DNA of 24,510 bases from a virus, in the IMG/VR virus record IMGVR_UViG_3300047551_000415, positions 1 through 24,510 of that record; one strand, written 5' to 3'. The translations under genes were made by a program, and so were the position numbers. Below, one piece after another: positions 7,068 to 16,631 of the stretch. The notes under the pieces were generated by a model. It did no database searches. It was not told the DNA's origin and worked only from the letters and a program-made list of their open reading frames with translations. The stretch's first letter is position 1. Each line of letters begins with the position of its first letter.

Positions 7068-10000
7068 TTACAACTGGTTATAGATGGGCAGTAGCCGGTC
7101 CTTAATTGTCCGGTCAACGCGCCAGCCATTCGAAAACGCTTCGTCAACGGTCTCGGCTGTTGGGCCAAGAAGCGTGAACACAGGGCTATTGCCAAAGTCA
7201 GAGGCTTGACCGGCCATCATTGGGATCGCCATAGCCCCATGGAAACCAGAGCGGTCGTAGATTTCAGTTACATACTCCGGCCAATCCATTCGGTCGGATC
7301 GGAAGTATTTTGGGCCAGACTCAACGCCAGGTAGCAGCCAAGCTAGACCGTTTTTAGCAAACTCACGAAGCTCAAGCCCAAGCATTGCAAGTGGCATGGT
7401 TGCTACGGCAGTAAGCGCAAAAATGCCTACCGTTGCTCTGATCGGCGTGTTCGGCGATTCCATTAATCTGGCAAGCGCCTCACGCTTGATGCCGCCCAAA
7501 ATAACTTTCTGGTAGGAATAGAAGTACTGCTTCAACTGCCATACCAAGGCCCAATGCGGATCGGACGCCCATATGGGTCGTTCTGCTGCATTCGGACGGA
7601 GGATTGAGGACTCAACAAATCGCTGGAGGCCTTGCTTGACCTTCTGCCCTTCGGGCGTTGTCATGCGCCGCCCGCTCTGTATCCAGGTCAGCACATCTTC
7701 TCTCGTGAGCCCAAGCTCGCGCAGATACCGTTCCGATCTGGGGTTGTTGAACTCGTTGCGTGCATGCTTAGTAATGAACTGCACGCCCATTCCGGCTGCG
7801 AATTCGCGACTGAAGTTCGTAAAAAAGTTCAAGCCGATGACTCTGAAGTACGCGTCCGACATCTTGCGTACTTTCGGGTCCATGTAGTCCTGCTCTGCTT
7901 CAGTGACCCAGGCATTTGCAACGGTCTCGTTGGTCACAATGCCTATGTCACGAGCAAACTGCGCTGCCTCCTGTCGATTCTTGATAGTCGCAGCGAGCTG
8001 CTTGAATCCGTCTGTTATAGACCCAAACTCCTTTGAATTAATGATCGGTCCAGCTAGGTCAGTCAATGACGCAAGCGTTGCAAAAGGCAGAATCGTGATG
8101 AACTGGATGAACTGCCCCCAGCTGTTTAGCTTGCGCCAGAATGGGCTCAGGGGCTTGGACTGATAGCCAAGATAAGTAGCAATAATCTCTTCCGCTACGC
8201 TTCGGTCCTCTTGGTTTAAGCGGGCAAGAGCCGCATCCAACGCGCTATTGCCGTCCACATCCTTGGTATGGCGATCAAACTCGACCCGCTTTACAACATG
8301 TCGTATGTAGTTGATGAAGGCTTCATTAGGCTCCTGCAAGAAGCCAGCTTGCTGCAAACGCTCACGCGGAACGCCTTTGGTCAGCTTAATCGCTTGGACA
8401 ACATCCGACGCGGGGTTCGTGGGGTCTATGTTGATCGGTCGATCATCAAGTACTGCCTGCTGAACTCGGAGCAGCTTGTTCACGGAGGTAGTAGCTACCG
8501 AACGTGATACCCCGTTTGCCACGAGCAGATCTATGAACTCCTCAGCGCGCCCGTAAACCTCCATCAAATTGAGCGCCACAGGGAAATAGTCTGCTTGCCG
8601 ATTGATATCCGTGTTGGACGGCGCGATGTAGTCGTCGTACAAACTGTCGAGAAAAGCGCGAATCTGGCGAGCCTTTCCGGTCAATTGAGCAGTCGGCGTC
8701 GAGGTGGCCGCCTCGCGCATACCGGCTATTACCGCCGGGTCGTCCATAGCGCCGATCTCTCGGGCAAACTTATTTTGAAGCTCGTTGTTCTTTAGCGCCG
8801 CTGCTCGAAGCATGCCAAGACGCCCTTGTGCACCATCCTCTTGAGAACGTACATAGAACATGTTCGCGATTTCGTCGCCAGCGTACATACGAAGCACGCC
8901 ATCCGCCGTACGAACGATCCTCATAAGAGGGCGAATGTTTGGGTTCTTTAGTATCTGATTGAGCTTACCTTTCCAGTGCGCCGCCAACGCCGCGCCACCG
9001 TTCTGAATAGCCATGTCGTTTAGTTCGTAGGAGAACATCTTCTCGGTAAAACCAAGGCCATTTTCATTGACCTGGTTACGACGAGACTCCAGAACTGCAT
9101 CCATAAATGTTTCGAAGTCTTGGCTAACGCCGTCCTTCAGACGGTTCCTAGTTGACTCGCTCAGTGAACGGTATAGCTGCCGCAATCTGGCAACAAAGTC
9201 TTTGAAGAACTTCTCGACCATGTTTTTTGCGTTGCGCTGCTTGTAGCGAGCGTTAGCCCACAGCGCTACCTGGTCAGAGAACCACTCTTCGAAGCCCAAG
9301 TCGAAGCCATACTGATCGCTGAGCTGTTTGTAGGAAGACGAACGCTTATACGCGTTGATTAGACGTTCCCGCAGAGCCTTGTTAGATAGCGCGCGGTCGC
9401 GCTCTTCCTTGTAGAGGCTATGCCCAATCTCATGCGCGACAACGATCGCGTCTTGAAGCTCGTTGCCGCTCTCCTTGTAAATGATGATCTTTCGGCCATT
9501 AGGGCCGGAAATATGCTTACCAACCACCGAGCTGCTTTGCATTGAGTCAAGAGCTCGGATCACAGCTTCGGCCTCAGCTGCGATGGGAAACGACTCTGCA
9601 ATCTCTTGTGGAGTAAGGTTGCGTAAAGAAGTAAACGTAAAGATCTGCGGTTGATTTTTGAATCTAAGGAGCGTCATCAGATCGTTGATGATCTCGCCAA
9701 CCATCCCACGGATTGCTAAATCCACAGGGTTCCTGTTCGAGCCAGCGGCTGGGCGGCGATCTATAGCCGACCGCGGGGTCTCGATGTTCATCCGCGTAGG
9801 AAGTTCGTCACCCTGTAGATTGCTCCCGGGGCCACGAGACTCATTCATGCGGTCTGACTCAGACTGCCCGTCTGCTACTTCAGTAGGACGGTCACCGGCG
9901 AGTGCTTCAGCAGTAAGCTGCCGTTGGCGGTCTTCCTCTGTCTGCTGCTTGAAGCGGGGTGAGCGGAACAGCGTGTTCAACGAAACGCGGTTAGTACCCA

Positions 10001-12536
10001 CAACGGCCGCTGTAACGTTCCCAAGCTGTTTCGGGATGCGTGCCTGGTTCTGAAGGATCGACTGCCCATCAATCTGGACGTCGTAACCTTCGATGGCCAG
10101 ATCGCCAAGGATCTCAAGCAGCCCCGCCCGAGCAGCTGCAGTCGGAGCAATTGATGTGTCCCCGGTTCTGCGGTCCCTACGGAGCATGAAGCCGGTGCCT
10201 TCTCGGCCCTCGATCAAACGCTGGCCAGCAGCGGTCAGATCGACCAGATTAACTGCCGACTTCTTACCGTCCGAACCAACGACCACGACGCGTGAGTTGC
10301 GGGCGTACTTGCTCCGCTTAGCTCGCTGAATAGCCGCCTGAAGGAACGACTGGACGTTGAGGCGGGTCTCGGTGCCGTCCGCGTTGATAGAGCGGAAGAG
10401 GTCGCCGAAGTCGTCGCGAACGAGCTGGAAGCCGCCGTCCGGCATGTCCTCGATCGATACTGCCGAGTCCGGGTTTGAGCGCTGCTCGTTGGCGGCGGCG
10501 TTCAAGAGGCTCTCGTTCATCGCCGCAAAGCGGGGGTCGCTCCAGTTCGTTTCGCCGAACACGCTCTCGAAGTTGGCGCGCGACTTAGCAGTGTTATCGA
10601 ACATGCGGTTTGGGTCAGACTTGCGTCCGTACGCGAAAACAATTGTCCGCTGCCCCTCGACGGCTTGGATGCCTTGGCCGAACTGATCTACTTCAGCCTC
10701 GTTCGGATCAATGTCGTCGATCTGGCCATCGTTGGACTGTTGACCTTGCGCGCGACGTAGCTCTTCCTGCTGATCAGGAGGGAGCGACTCAAACAGCTCA
10801 ATGTTTCGAACTTCAACCGATCGCTTACGGCGCTCCTCAAGTGCTTTCTCGACAGTGGTTTCGCCAATGCGACCACCAGCGGGAGTAAGCTTTCGAGCAG
10901 CTTCATATGCAGCGGCGACATTCTCTCTAGTTGTCACTTCCTCAGAGATAACACGGCCTTCTTTATCGAAAACCTGTACCACCGTGTCGCCGGGGTCGCT
11001 TGCGCTCTTTACTGCGCTATAGCCGAGCGCTATCTGCAGTGACTTGTCGCTGGCGCCAGCGGCAATGACCTCATTAACTATCCGGCGATCTGTCGAGACG
11101 ATAGTCCCGCGACCCGGAATAAAAGCCGCGAAGGCCAAATTGTTGTCGCCGCCTACGGTAACCTGCGTGGGTGCATTAGTTCTGGCTCTAAACTTCGGGG
11201 CATCGCCAGCGACCCAGACGGAATTCTTTCCGCTACTACTATCAACCATTGCCCGAAGTTGAGCTTCGATATCGCTCTCGGGCTCCGGAGTAGTATTACC
11301 GGAAAGAACATCGCCAAACTGCTCGCCATCTATACGCTGGTTGACCCGCTGCTCGCGGGCGGAGTCCAGCATGCGACGGGCCTGGTCATAGATATCAGCG
11401 ACTGCGACTAAGGCTCCGCGCCCACGCTCTTTGACGCTTTCTGGCGCATTTGCAGCAGCATCGAGTGCACCACCTACTGCGCCGCCTGCGGCACCTGGAG
11501 CGGCACCACTAAACCAGCCAGTGAAATACGCCTCAGACAACCGTAGCTTTGCATCTTCAGCAGTGAACAGCGGATCAAGATCAGCACGATTAGCTACGCT
11601 AATACCTTCTTGCGCAAGTTCAGTCGTGGACTCAATCAAACCGCCTTGCGCTGCGCCTTTCCCAACCTGTTTAGCAAAGTTGGCGAATAAACTCCCTTCA
11701 ACGGCGGAGCGCTTGAATGCTTGCTCGCCAAGAAGCTTAAGGAATGCGTACTCGCCGCCGACGCCTATTGCAGCTTGCGGAGCGGCGACCGCTGCGGCCC
11801 TAAGCGCACTTGACTCATCAAGCTGTTGCCCGGAATCCAAACCCTCAGCTAGGTTACTGCCAGCCATTGGCACGTACTCAGCGGCCAATGCTCCACCAAT
11901 CGCGCCGCGCTTAAGCGTATCGCGCATTGAGCCATAGGCTAGCTCGGCAATCTGCTGCTCAGTGGGGTCCGCTACGCCTCTAAACGTACGGTCCACAGAG
12001 TCTTTGATGAGCCGCTTACTTACTTCTCTAGAGGTACTGGATAAGATCCCACGGCCCACCCCCGCCACTAACGCCCCGGTACCCGCAGTCGCAATTGACA
12101 TGGCGGCAGAGGGAACTGCCTGGCCACTCTTGGCAACCTGGGTGAGAAACCCACTTAGTGTGGGTTCATCAATAAATTCCGCCCAGGTTTGAACGCCTTC
12201 CAGCGGGGCTGCGGCAAACTCTTCCCGCAGCCGTGCACTTTCAATTGCGTCAGCAGCGGCTTCTTTGTCGCCGGTAAGTGTGTTGAATAGCGCGCTGAAA
12301 TAATCGACATCGGCGCCAATATTCTCAGCCCCAGCTTGCACCGAGCGTTGAAAAGTCTCTCCAAACCCAGATAGGCCAGTATCTGGCACCGCGTTAGGTG
12401 TCAGACTCTGGTCTAGGATTGTCCGCTGGACATCCTGTCCTGCGTCAGCAGGACCTCGAGCATCAATCAACTCAGCGAAGTTATTCCGCTTCGTTGACCC
12501 TGGGCTAAAGAATGACTGGAACGGGTCTTGGGCCAC
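7068..12536 (-). CDS. Giant internal virion / DNA-ejection protein with metallopeptidase motif
   Basis: This 1,822-residue protein starts at GTG (12536, AGG eight bases upstream). Its place after three Ala/Gln-rich internal proteins and before lysis genes matches T7 gp16, which builds the ejection conduit. Visible parts are: Ala/Gly-rich hydrophobic stretches near residues 138-165 and 335-365; a central alpha/beta region; HEIGH at 1035-1039 with EEWFSDQ at 1083-1089, the layout of a gluzincin zinc peptidase (two His plus a downstream Glu); a long helical C-terminal half; and a hydrophobic segment near 1697-1722. The C-terminal half, with SSILRPNAAERPIWASDPHW, resembles regions seen in other very large phage virion proteins. 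No T7-type transglycosylase motif was recognised. It might cleave host or virion proteins on entry; activity is inference. Confidence 0.8.
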   Translation of the reverse strand: MAQDPFQSFFSPGSTKRNNFAELIDARGPADAGQDVQRTILDQSLTPNAVPDTGLSGFGETFQRSVQAGAENIGADVDYFSALFNTLTGDKEAAADAIESARLREEFAAAPLEGVQTWAEFIDEPTLSGFLTQVAKSGQAVPSAAMSIATAGTGALVAGVGRGILSSTSREVSKRLIKDSVDRTFRGVADPTEQQIAELAYGSMRDTLKRGAIGGALAAEYVPMAGSNLAEGLDSGQQLDESSALRAAAVAAPQAAIGVGGEYAFLKLLGEQAFKRSAVEGSLFANFAKQVGKGAAQGGLIESTTELAQEGISVANRADLDPLFTAEDAKLRLSEAYFTGWFSGAAPGAAGGAVGGALDAAANAPESVKERGRGALVAVADIYDQARRMLDSAREQRVNQRIDGEQFGDVLSGNTTPEPESDIEAQLRAMVDSSSGKNSVWVAGDAPKFRARTNAPTQVTVGGDNNLAFAAFIPGRGTIVSTDRRIVNEVIAAGASDKSLQIALGYSAVKSASDPGDTVVQVFDKEGRVISEEVTTRENVAAAYEAARKLTPAGGRIGETTVEKALEERRKRSVEVRNIELFESLPPDQQEELRRAQGQQSNDGQIDDIDPNEAEVDQFGQGIQAVEGQRTIVFAYGRKSDPNRMFDNTAKSRANFESVFGETNWSDPRFAAMNESLLNAAANEQRSNPDSAVSIEDMPDGGFQLVRDDFGDLFRSINADGTETRLNVQSFLQAAIQRAKRSKYARNSRVVVVGSDGKKSAVNLVDLTAAGQRLIEGREGTGFMLRRDRRTGDTSIAPTAAARAGLLEILGDLAIEGYDVQIDGQSILQNQARIPKQLGNVTAAVVGTNRVSLNTLFRSPRFKQQTEEDRQRQLTAEALAGDRPTEVADGQSESDRMNESRGPGSNLQGDELPTRMNIETPRSAIDRRPAAGSNRNPVDLAIRGMVGEIINDLMTLLRFKNQPQIFTFTSLRNLTPQEIAESFPIAAEAEAVIRALDSMQSSSVVGKHISGPNGRKIIIYKESGNELQDAIVVAHEIGHSLYKEERDRALSNKALRERLINAYKRSSSYKQLSDQYGFDLGFEEWFSDQVALWANARYKQRNAKNMVEKFFKDFVARLRQLYRSLSESTRNRLKDGVSQDFETFMDAVLESRRNQVNENGLGFTEKMFSYELNDMAIQNGGAALAAHWKGKLNQILKNPNIRPLMRIVRTADGVLRMYAGDEIANMFYVRSQEDGAQGRLGMLRAAALKNNELQNKFAREIGAMDDPAVIAGMREAATSTPTAQLTGKARQIRAFLDSLYDDYIAPSNTDINRQADYFPVALNLMEVYGRAEEFIDLLVANGVSRSVATTSVNKLLRVQQAVLDDRPINIDPTNPASDVVQAIKLTKGVPRERLQQAGFLQEPNEAFINYIRHVVKRVEFDRHTKDVDGNSALDAALARLNQEDRSVAEEIIATYLGYQSKPLSPFWRKLNSWGQFIQFITILPFATLASLTDLAGPIINSKEFGSITDGFKQLAATIKNRQEAAQFARDIGIVTNETVANAWVTEAEQDYMDPKVRKMSDAYFRVIGLNFFTNFSREFAAGMGVQFITKHARNEFNNPRSERYLRELGLTREDVLTWIQSGRRMTTPEGQKVKQGLQRFVESSILRPNAAERPIWASDPHWALVWQLKQYFYSYQKVILGGIKREALARLMESPNTPIRATVGIFALTAVATMPLAMLGLELREFAKNGLAWLLPGVESGPKYFRSDRMDWPEYVTEIYDRSGFHGAMAIPMMAGQASDFGNSPVFTLLGPTAETVDEAFSNGWRVDRTIKDRLLPIYNQL

Positions 12537-12545
12537 AGTTGTAAC

Positions 12546-14915
12546 CTATGGTCGGAGGGCCGATCTGTCATACGCAGCTCCGGCAGTCGCCCTTGCTGAT
12601 GTGCTCGGGTTGAAGTTCTGCTTGTTCTGGTTAACGTCAGCCGCCTTGATCAAAATCCGATAAAGGCTGTTGTCAGCTGATTGCACAACAGAAGCCGGAA
12701 TTCCTTCGTCCGCGACCAGCCCGTCATCGCTGAGGTAGAAGAACTTCTGCGGATTACCCTTACTGTCCTTCTGAACTCTAACGCGGGAGAGACTAAAATC
12801 GGTCATGCTGGCAACGTCTCCGGCGTCCGGTCTGAAGAAGCTAAGGACCGTCTCCATAGGCCCACCAATTTCCTCAGCGGCCAAACCAGCCAACGCCAGG
12901 CTGAGCCCCGGATTCATGGACAATAGCAGCGCATTTGCTTCCGCCGGATTCTTGTCCGCCAAAGTGGAGACCCGGTACATCATGTTGGGAGCGACCGTAC
13001 GCAAAAACTTCTTGGACGTCTCCGCGCTCAACATGAAATCGTTTGTCTCCGGATCCACGAACGTGGCCTTTGTCTTGTCAATGAAGGCGTTACCTTCTTT
13101 GGCGAGCTCGTCACGACGTGTGATGCCGTCTTTTTCCAGCCCACGCAAGAACTCGGACCGTCGTTGCGTCAGCTCCCCAAAACGAATCTGGTTCGCTTCC
13201 CTCGAGGTGATGGCGTTCATCCTGCTCGTTTGAGCATTGAACGCATTTATGCGGTTCGTCTCTCGACTAATATCCTGCGCATCGGACTCCTGACGGGTCA
13301 AACTTACCGAACCGGCGGGATTATCAAAGATGTTTGATATTTCTTGCGCTTTAGCAGCTCGAATTGTCTGGTCTTTCTCGACAGCAAGAATCACAGCGCG
13401 AGCAAGAGCGCGATCGCGATCATTCAAACGCGCGAGCTGTCTGATGTTAGTAATGCCCTTGCTCTGTAGGTCGCGCTGAACTGCAGCCGCAGTATCCGGG
13501 GTAACCTGAATCTCGCCGTTAGCAATCGCACGGTCGACGTCAGTCGTCGGACGTCCGTCGACCTGGGCAGCAACAGCACTGACGCCACCAGCAGGCGGCG
13601 CTTGATTGCCAGAAGCAGGCGCCTCTCCTCGAATGCGAGCTAGACGCTCGTCTCTGCTGCGTTGGGCGGTGTTTGCCGCGAGATCGCGTGACCGAGCAGC
13701 GGCTTCTTTCTCGACGTCGGCCTCAACCTTGGCTCTACGTCTACGGATATCAGCGTCCGCATAGCCACGGTTCAGCATCACGTCTTTAAGGTAGGCCGCG
13801 GTGTTTTCATCGCCGTTGCGGACAGCAATGTCGTAGACCCCAGCAACTTCCTCGTTAGAAAATGCCTTCGGATCTTTGAGAAGTGCGACGGTTTCGTTCG
13901 TTCCTGTATCACCCGCACCAACGATGTTCTTTGCACGGTTGCGAGTTATGCCTTCGAGCTCCGGAGCGAGGCGCTTGTACATGCCGTCGAGCTTCGGATC
14001 CACGGTAGGTGCTGCAGCGACGGGAGCGTCAGCTGCAGGAGCAGGCGCTGCTGGAGCCGCAGCGGCAGGCTGGCCAGAAGTAGACAAAGTGCCGCTTCGA
14101 TTAGCCCGGCGGCGACCAACAGGCCGCCCACTGGCTTCGTAGTCAGCTTCAACTTGATCCAAAAGTCTGTCTGTCGCCTGTGCGTCTCCTGACGCCGCGC
14201 CAAACGCATTTACAAGCGCGCGACGAGCGCCTGGGTCAGCAGTAGCTGCTAACACCTCATTGAGGCGGCCTACGCGATCAAACTCTTCGTTACGAGTGGC
14301 GTCTGCGTCGACCTGATTCTCATAAGCACGGAATACAGTTGGGTTGATGACGTCATTGTTTGCGAGGACTTTTGTCTTGAAATAGATGTTAGAGATGCCA
14401 GCAAGTCGGTCTGGCGTAAAATTCATTACCGTGGAGTCTGGGTTACTGGACCCATCAACGGTAACCGCTCCTTTAGAGCCATCTTTATTTCTGACTGTGA
14501 CTGCATAGTTCCCATCAGGCAGCACCTGAAGCGATTCCGCTACAGAGCCCGCCGGGAGTTCTCCGCTTTTATTTGCGATGTTCAAGGCGAGCTGAGTAGC
14601 AACCTGGTCGCCTTTACTAATGCCATCAGCAAGGCGCGCCGTATCAATGCCCATCCCGTCACGGGTCAGATAGCCAGAAGCGGCTGTCGCCTGAATGAAC
14701 GCACCGTTTTCTCTTCTAGTCCGCGTGTTTTCTGCTTCAGCGTTGAGGTTTGCCTGTTGCGCTTCTTGGGTGCTTACCTGGCGATCAAGAATACCTAGCC
14801 GACGCTCTTCCTGCGCCAACTGCCGCTGGGCGAGCTGATTACGGGAACGCTGGGCGCTCATCTGCTGGACCCCTTGGATCCCTGCAAGGATTGCGCTTCC
14901 GACATCTTGTGCCAT
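12546..14915 (-). CDS. Internal virion protein, 789 residues (T7 gp15-like role)
   Basis: This large, Ala/Arg/Asp-rich, mostly helical protein has no signal or membrane segment. The N-terminal 70 residues are a Gln/Arg-rich coiled coil (SQRSRNQLAQRQLAQEERR). A Pro/Ala linker sits near residues 275-302. The C-terminal half includes further coiled coil and a region around MYRVSTLADKNPAEANALLL. The ATG at 14915 has AGAGG at a good distance. By position, between two small internal proteins and the giant protein, it matches the middle ejection protein of the T7 set (gp14, gp15, gp16). There is no direct sequence evidence of homology that I can confirm by eye; role is inferred from order, size and composition. 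Confidence 0.65.
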   Translation of the reverse strand: MAQDVGSAILAGIQGVQQMSAQRSRNQLAQRQLAQEERRLGILDRQVSTQEAQQANLNAEAENTRTRRENGAFIQATAASGYLTRDGMGIDTARLADGISKGDQVATQLALNIANKSGELPAGSVAESLQVLPDGNYAVTVRNKDGSKGAVTVDGSSNPDSTVMNFTPDRLAGISNIYFKTKVLANNDVINPTVFRAYENQVDADATRNEEFDRVGRLNEVLAATADPGARRALVNAFGAASGDAQATDRLLDQVEADYEASGRPVGRRRANRSGTLSTSGQPAAAAPAAPAPAADAPVAAAPTVDPKLDGMYKRLAPELEGITRNRAKNIVGAGDTGTNETVALLKDPKAFSNEEVAGVYDIAVRNGDENTAAYLKDVMLNRGYADADIRRRRAKVEADVEKEAAARSRDLAANTAQRSRDERLARIRGEAPASGNQAPPAGGVSAVAAQVDGRPTTDVDRAIANGEIQVTPDTAAAVQRDLQSKGITNIRQLARLNDRDRALARAVILAVEKDQTIRAAKAQEISNIFDNPAGSVSLTRQESDAQDISRETNRINAFNAQTSRMNAITSREANQIRFGELTQRRSEFLRGLEKDGITRRDELAKEGNAFIDKTKATFVDPETNDFMLSAETSKKFLRTVAPNMMYRVSTLADKNPAEANALLLSMNPGLSLALAGLAAEEIGGPMETVLSFFRPDAGDVASMTDFSLSRVRVQKDSKGNPQKFFYLSDDGLVADEGIPASVVQSADNSLYRILIKAADVNQNKQNFNPSTSARATAGAAYDRSALRP

Positions 14916-14924
14916 GGTTAACCT

Positions 14925-15563
14925 CTAAATCGCAAAGGCCAAGATGGCCATCGAAGCAAGTGAACCGATAGTGCTGTACGTCTGCGCCTTCTGAGCAGCT
15001 TTAGCCTGGGTGTATTGATTGTTTCGCGCTGTTGCATCAGCGGCTGCTTGACCAAGCTGCTGCTGAGAGGAGCGATTTACGCCTTGACCGATGTTGATTA
15101 GATCAGACAGGAGTTTGGTGTTTGCTTCTCGCTGAGCGATCTTTGCATCATTCACGGCCTGAACGCCGCCAAGTGTGTTAGCTCGTTGGAGGCGGAGTTC
15201 CTGTTGCTGACGCATCTCTGGTGAAAGAGCCACGCCATAACGCTGCGCGTTACGCTCAGCAACTCCCTTCGACAGAGTGGATGCAAGCCCCACGTCCTTT
15301 CTGGCCGTGTCAATCAGTGTTCTGTCGGTCAGCGCTTTGTTGATTAGCTGTTCTTCGAAGGGGCGATAGTTGGCGACATAGTCCAAGTACTCTTGCCTCG
15401 TCAGCTCAGCAAATGCTTTCTCAGGATCACGAACACTTGTTAGGCCCGCCGAATAGGCGGTCGTACCAGTAGTTCCGTAAGTTGCCCCAGGATAGCCGCC
15501 ACCGAGCAAAGAGCCCCCGCGCATATAGCTATCCGGCATCACTGCTGTCGTCATCGTTTCCAT
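14925..15563 (-). CDS. Small internal virion protein, 212 residues
   Basis: The protein has a Gly/Tyr/Thr-rich N-terminus (GGGYPGATYGTTGTTAYSAG), then a helical Gln/Ala-rich body (QQLGQAAADATARNNQYTQA) and a hydrophobic C-terminus (GSLASMAILAFAI, the final 13 residues). A hydrophobic end on a small Ala/Gln-rich protein is reminiscent of T7 gp14, which inserts into the outer membrane at entry. The ATG at 15563 is used; an alternative ATG three codons in has GGAA close upstream. It lies 6 bases downstream of a similar gene, indicating one transcript. Function inferred from context. Confidence 0.62.
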   Translation of the reverse strand: METMTTAVMPDSYMRGGSLLGGGYPGATYGTTGTTAYSAGLTSVRDPEKAFAELTRQEYLDYVANYRPFEEQLINKALTDRTLIDTARKDVGLASTLSKGVAERNAQRYGVALSPEMRQQQELRLQRANTLGGVQAVNDAKIAQREANTKLLSDLINIGQGVNRSSQQQLGQAAADATARNNQYTQAKAAQKAQTYSTIGSLASMAILAFAI

Positions 15564-15569
15564 TGCTTT

Positions 15570-16223
15570 TTACCCGAAGAAGCTGGAGTACCCAAGGCGA
15601 TTTCTTACACCTTTGACCGGGGCGTATATCTCCTGTCCGCTCTTATTCATAACGCCAGTGCCGCCAACAGGCCGGAAAAAGCTGCCCTTGATCTCGTTTC
15701 CGTCGGCATCCACGCCCTTGGTTTTCATATTGTCGATGCCCTGAGCTGCGAAGGTTGTAGCAACCTGTGCTGCAGCAGCGAACTTAGCGGCTGCGACATC
15801 TTGTTTTGCTTGCGCCTTAGCAAGCGCTTCTGATGTCCCCAAGCGGCTCGCTATGCTCATCCCGCTTTGGGCGTCTGCTACTTGCCCACGAGCAGTTCCG
15901 AGCACGTTAGTTTGCTGGGTGTTCTGAACATCTTTAGCTGCGGTGTTCGCAACACCCATCTGCCCACTGACAGCCTGCGCAAGATCACCAGTCGCGTCAG
16001 AACGATTTATGGCTGTATAGCTGGTAGGAGAAAGCGCTTGCATCGTATCGGCATTGGCGCGCCCCCTCAGCCCAGACGCGATATCCTCGGTCAACGATTT
16101 ATCGCGCATATTCTGCAGAAGCGGGTCGTACTTCTGTTTGAAGTAGGCGTACTCAGCCGCCCCTACTTCAGCATTCGCTTTTTCAGCGTCGCTCGCCTCG
16201 GCCTTCTTTGCCTTGCTACCCAT
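15570..16223 (-). CDS. Small internal virion protein, 217 residues
   Basis: The protein has a charged N-terminus (MGSKAKKAEASDAEKANAEV), a long Ala/Gln-rich helical body (AKAQAKQDVAAAKFAAAAQV) and a Gly-rich, aromatic C-terminus ending LGYSSFFG. Its ATG directly abuts the TAG of the gp13-like gene (TAGATG), with GAGGG eight bases upstream. The composition and size match the internal or injection proteins of podoviruses, and it heads the internal-protein block of this window. No motif identifies a specific biochemical role. It could also be a tail-hub component. Confidence 0.6.
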   Translation of the reverse strand: MGSKAKKAEASDAEKANAEVGAAEYAYFKQKYDPLLQNMRDKSLTEDIASGLRGRANADTMQALSPTSYTAINRSDATGDLAQAVSGQMGVANTAAKDVQNTQQTNVLGTARGQVADAQSGMSIASRLGTSEALAKAQAKQDVAAAKFAAAAQVATTFAAQGIDNMKTKGVDADGNEIKGSFFRPVGGTGVMNKSGQEIYAPVKGVRNRLGYSSFFG

Positions 16224-16631
16224 CTATAACGCCCTCGTATATACGACGGTGTCTATCGTCCACCCATGACTTTCTAAGTGCTGCATCAGCCCGAGGTGCG
16301 GAGACCGGGTCTCCAAGTAGCTGTAGCCTGCCTCTGTTGCGACGCGCTCAAAAAATGTCTGGTACTTAGACACCAAGCTGTTACCCCGATCCTTAGCCCA
16401 TGCGAGCCAAAGAAACATCGTCTTCCGATCCGTGAAGGGATCGATCTCCGTGGTGGAGATAACGAACCCCTCACTCGTCGTCCACAGTACAGCCTGCTTG
16501 TTTATGCAGGCTGCGTAGACGTCCTCTGGCCGGTAGGTGAAGGTCCTCGCACTGCGAAGAATCTCCTCAACCCCGCGCCTTACCCAATCCCACTCCCTGC
16601 GGATATCAGAGACGACCGGCTCAACCGCCGT
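16224..16631 (-). CDS. T7 gp13-like / GNAT-like small virion protein with apparent ACG start
   Basis: The reading frame ends at TAG 16224-16226 and can be read as a coherent protein beginning [ACG]AVEPVVSDIRREWDWVRR, then EDVYAACINKQAVLWTTSEG, FVISTTEIDPFTDRKTMFLW, and ending HGWTIDTVVYTRAL (135 residues). This pattern is familiar from small gp13-like, acetyltransferase-fold virion proteins. No ATG, GTG or TTG lies between the ATG at 16418 and the upstream in-frame stop near 16747. Starting at 16418 would remove over half the conserved fold. GGAGAAAGG (16639-16647) lies exactly seven bases upstream of ACG (16629-16631), ideal for initiation. I therefore call ACG as the start, either real or an ATG-to-ACG variant/error. 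The gene overlaps the previous frame by 52 bases. Confidence 0.68.
   Translation of the reverse strand, partial: TAVEPVVSDIRREWDWVRRGVEEILRSARTFTYRPEDVYAACINKQAVLWTTSEGFVISTTEIDPFTDRKTMFLWLAWAKDRGNSLVSKYQTFFERVATEAGYSYLETRSPHLGLMQHLESHGWTIDTVVYTRAL

Noticed and set aside
16224-16418. Short 64-residue version of the gp13-like gene starting at ATG 16418
   Set aside because: Coherent protein sequence continues upstream for 71 codons, and the better ribosome site is at 16639-16647.
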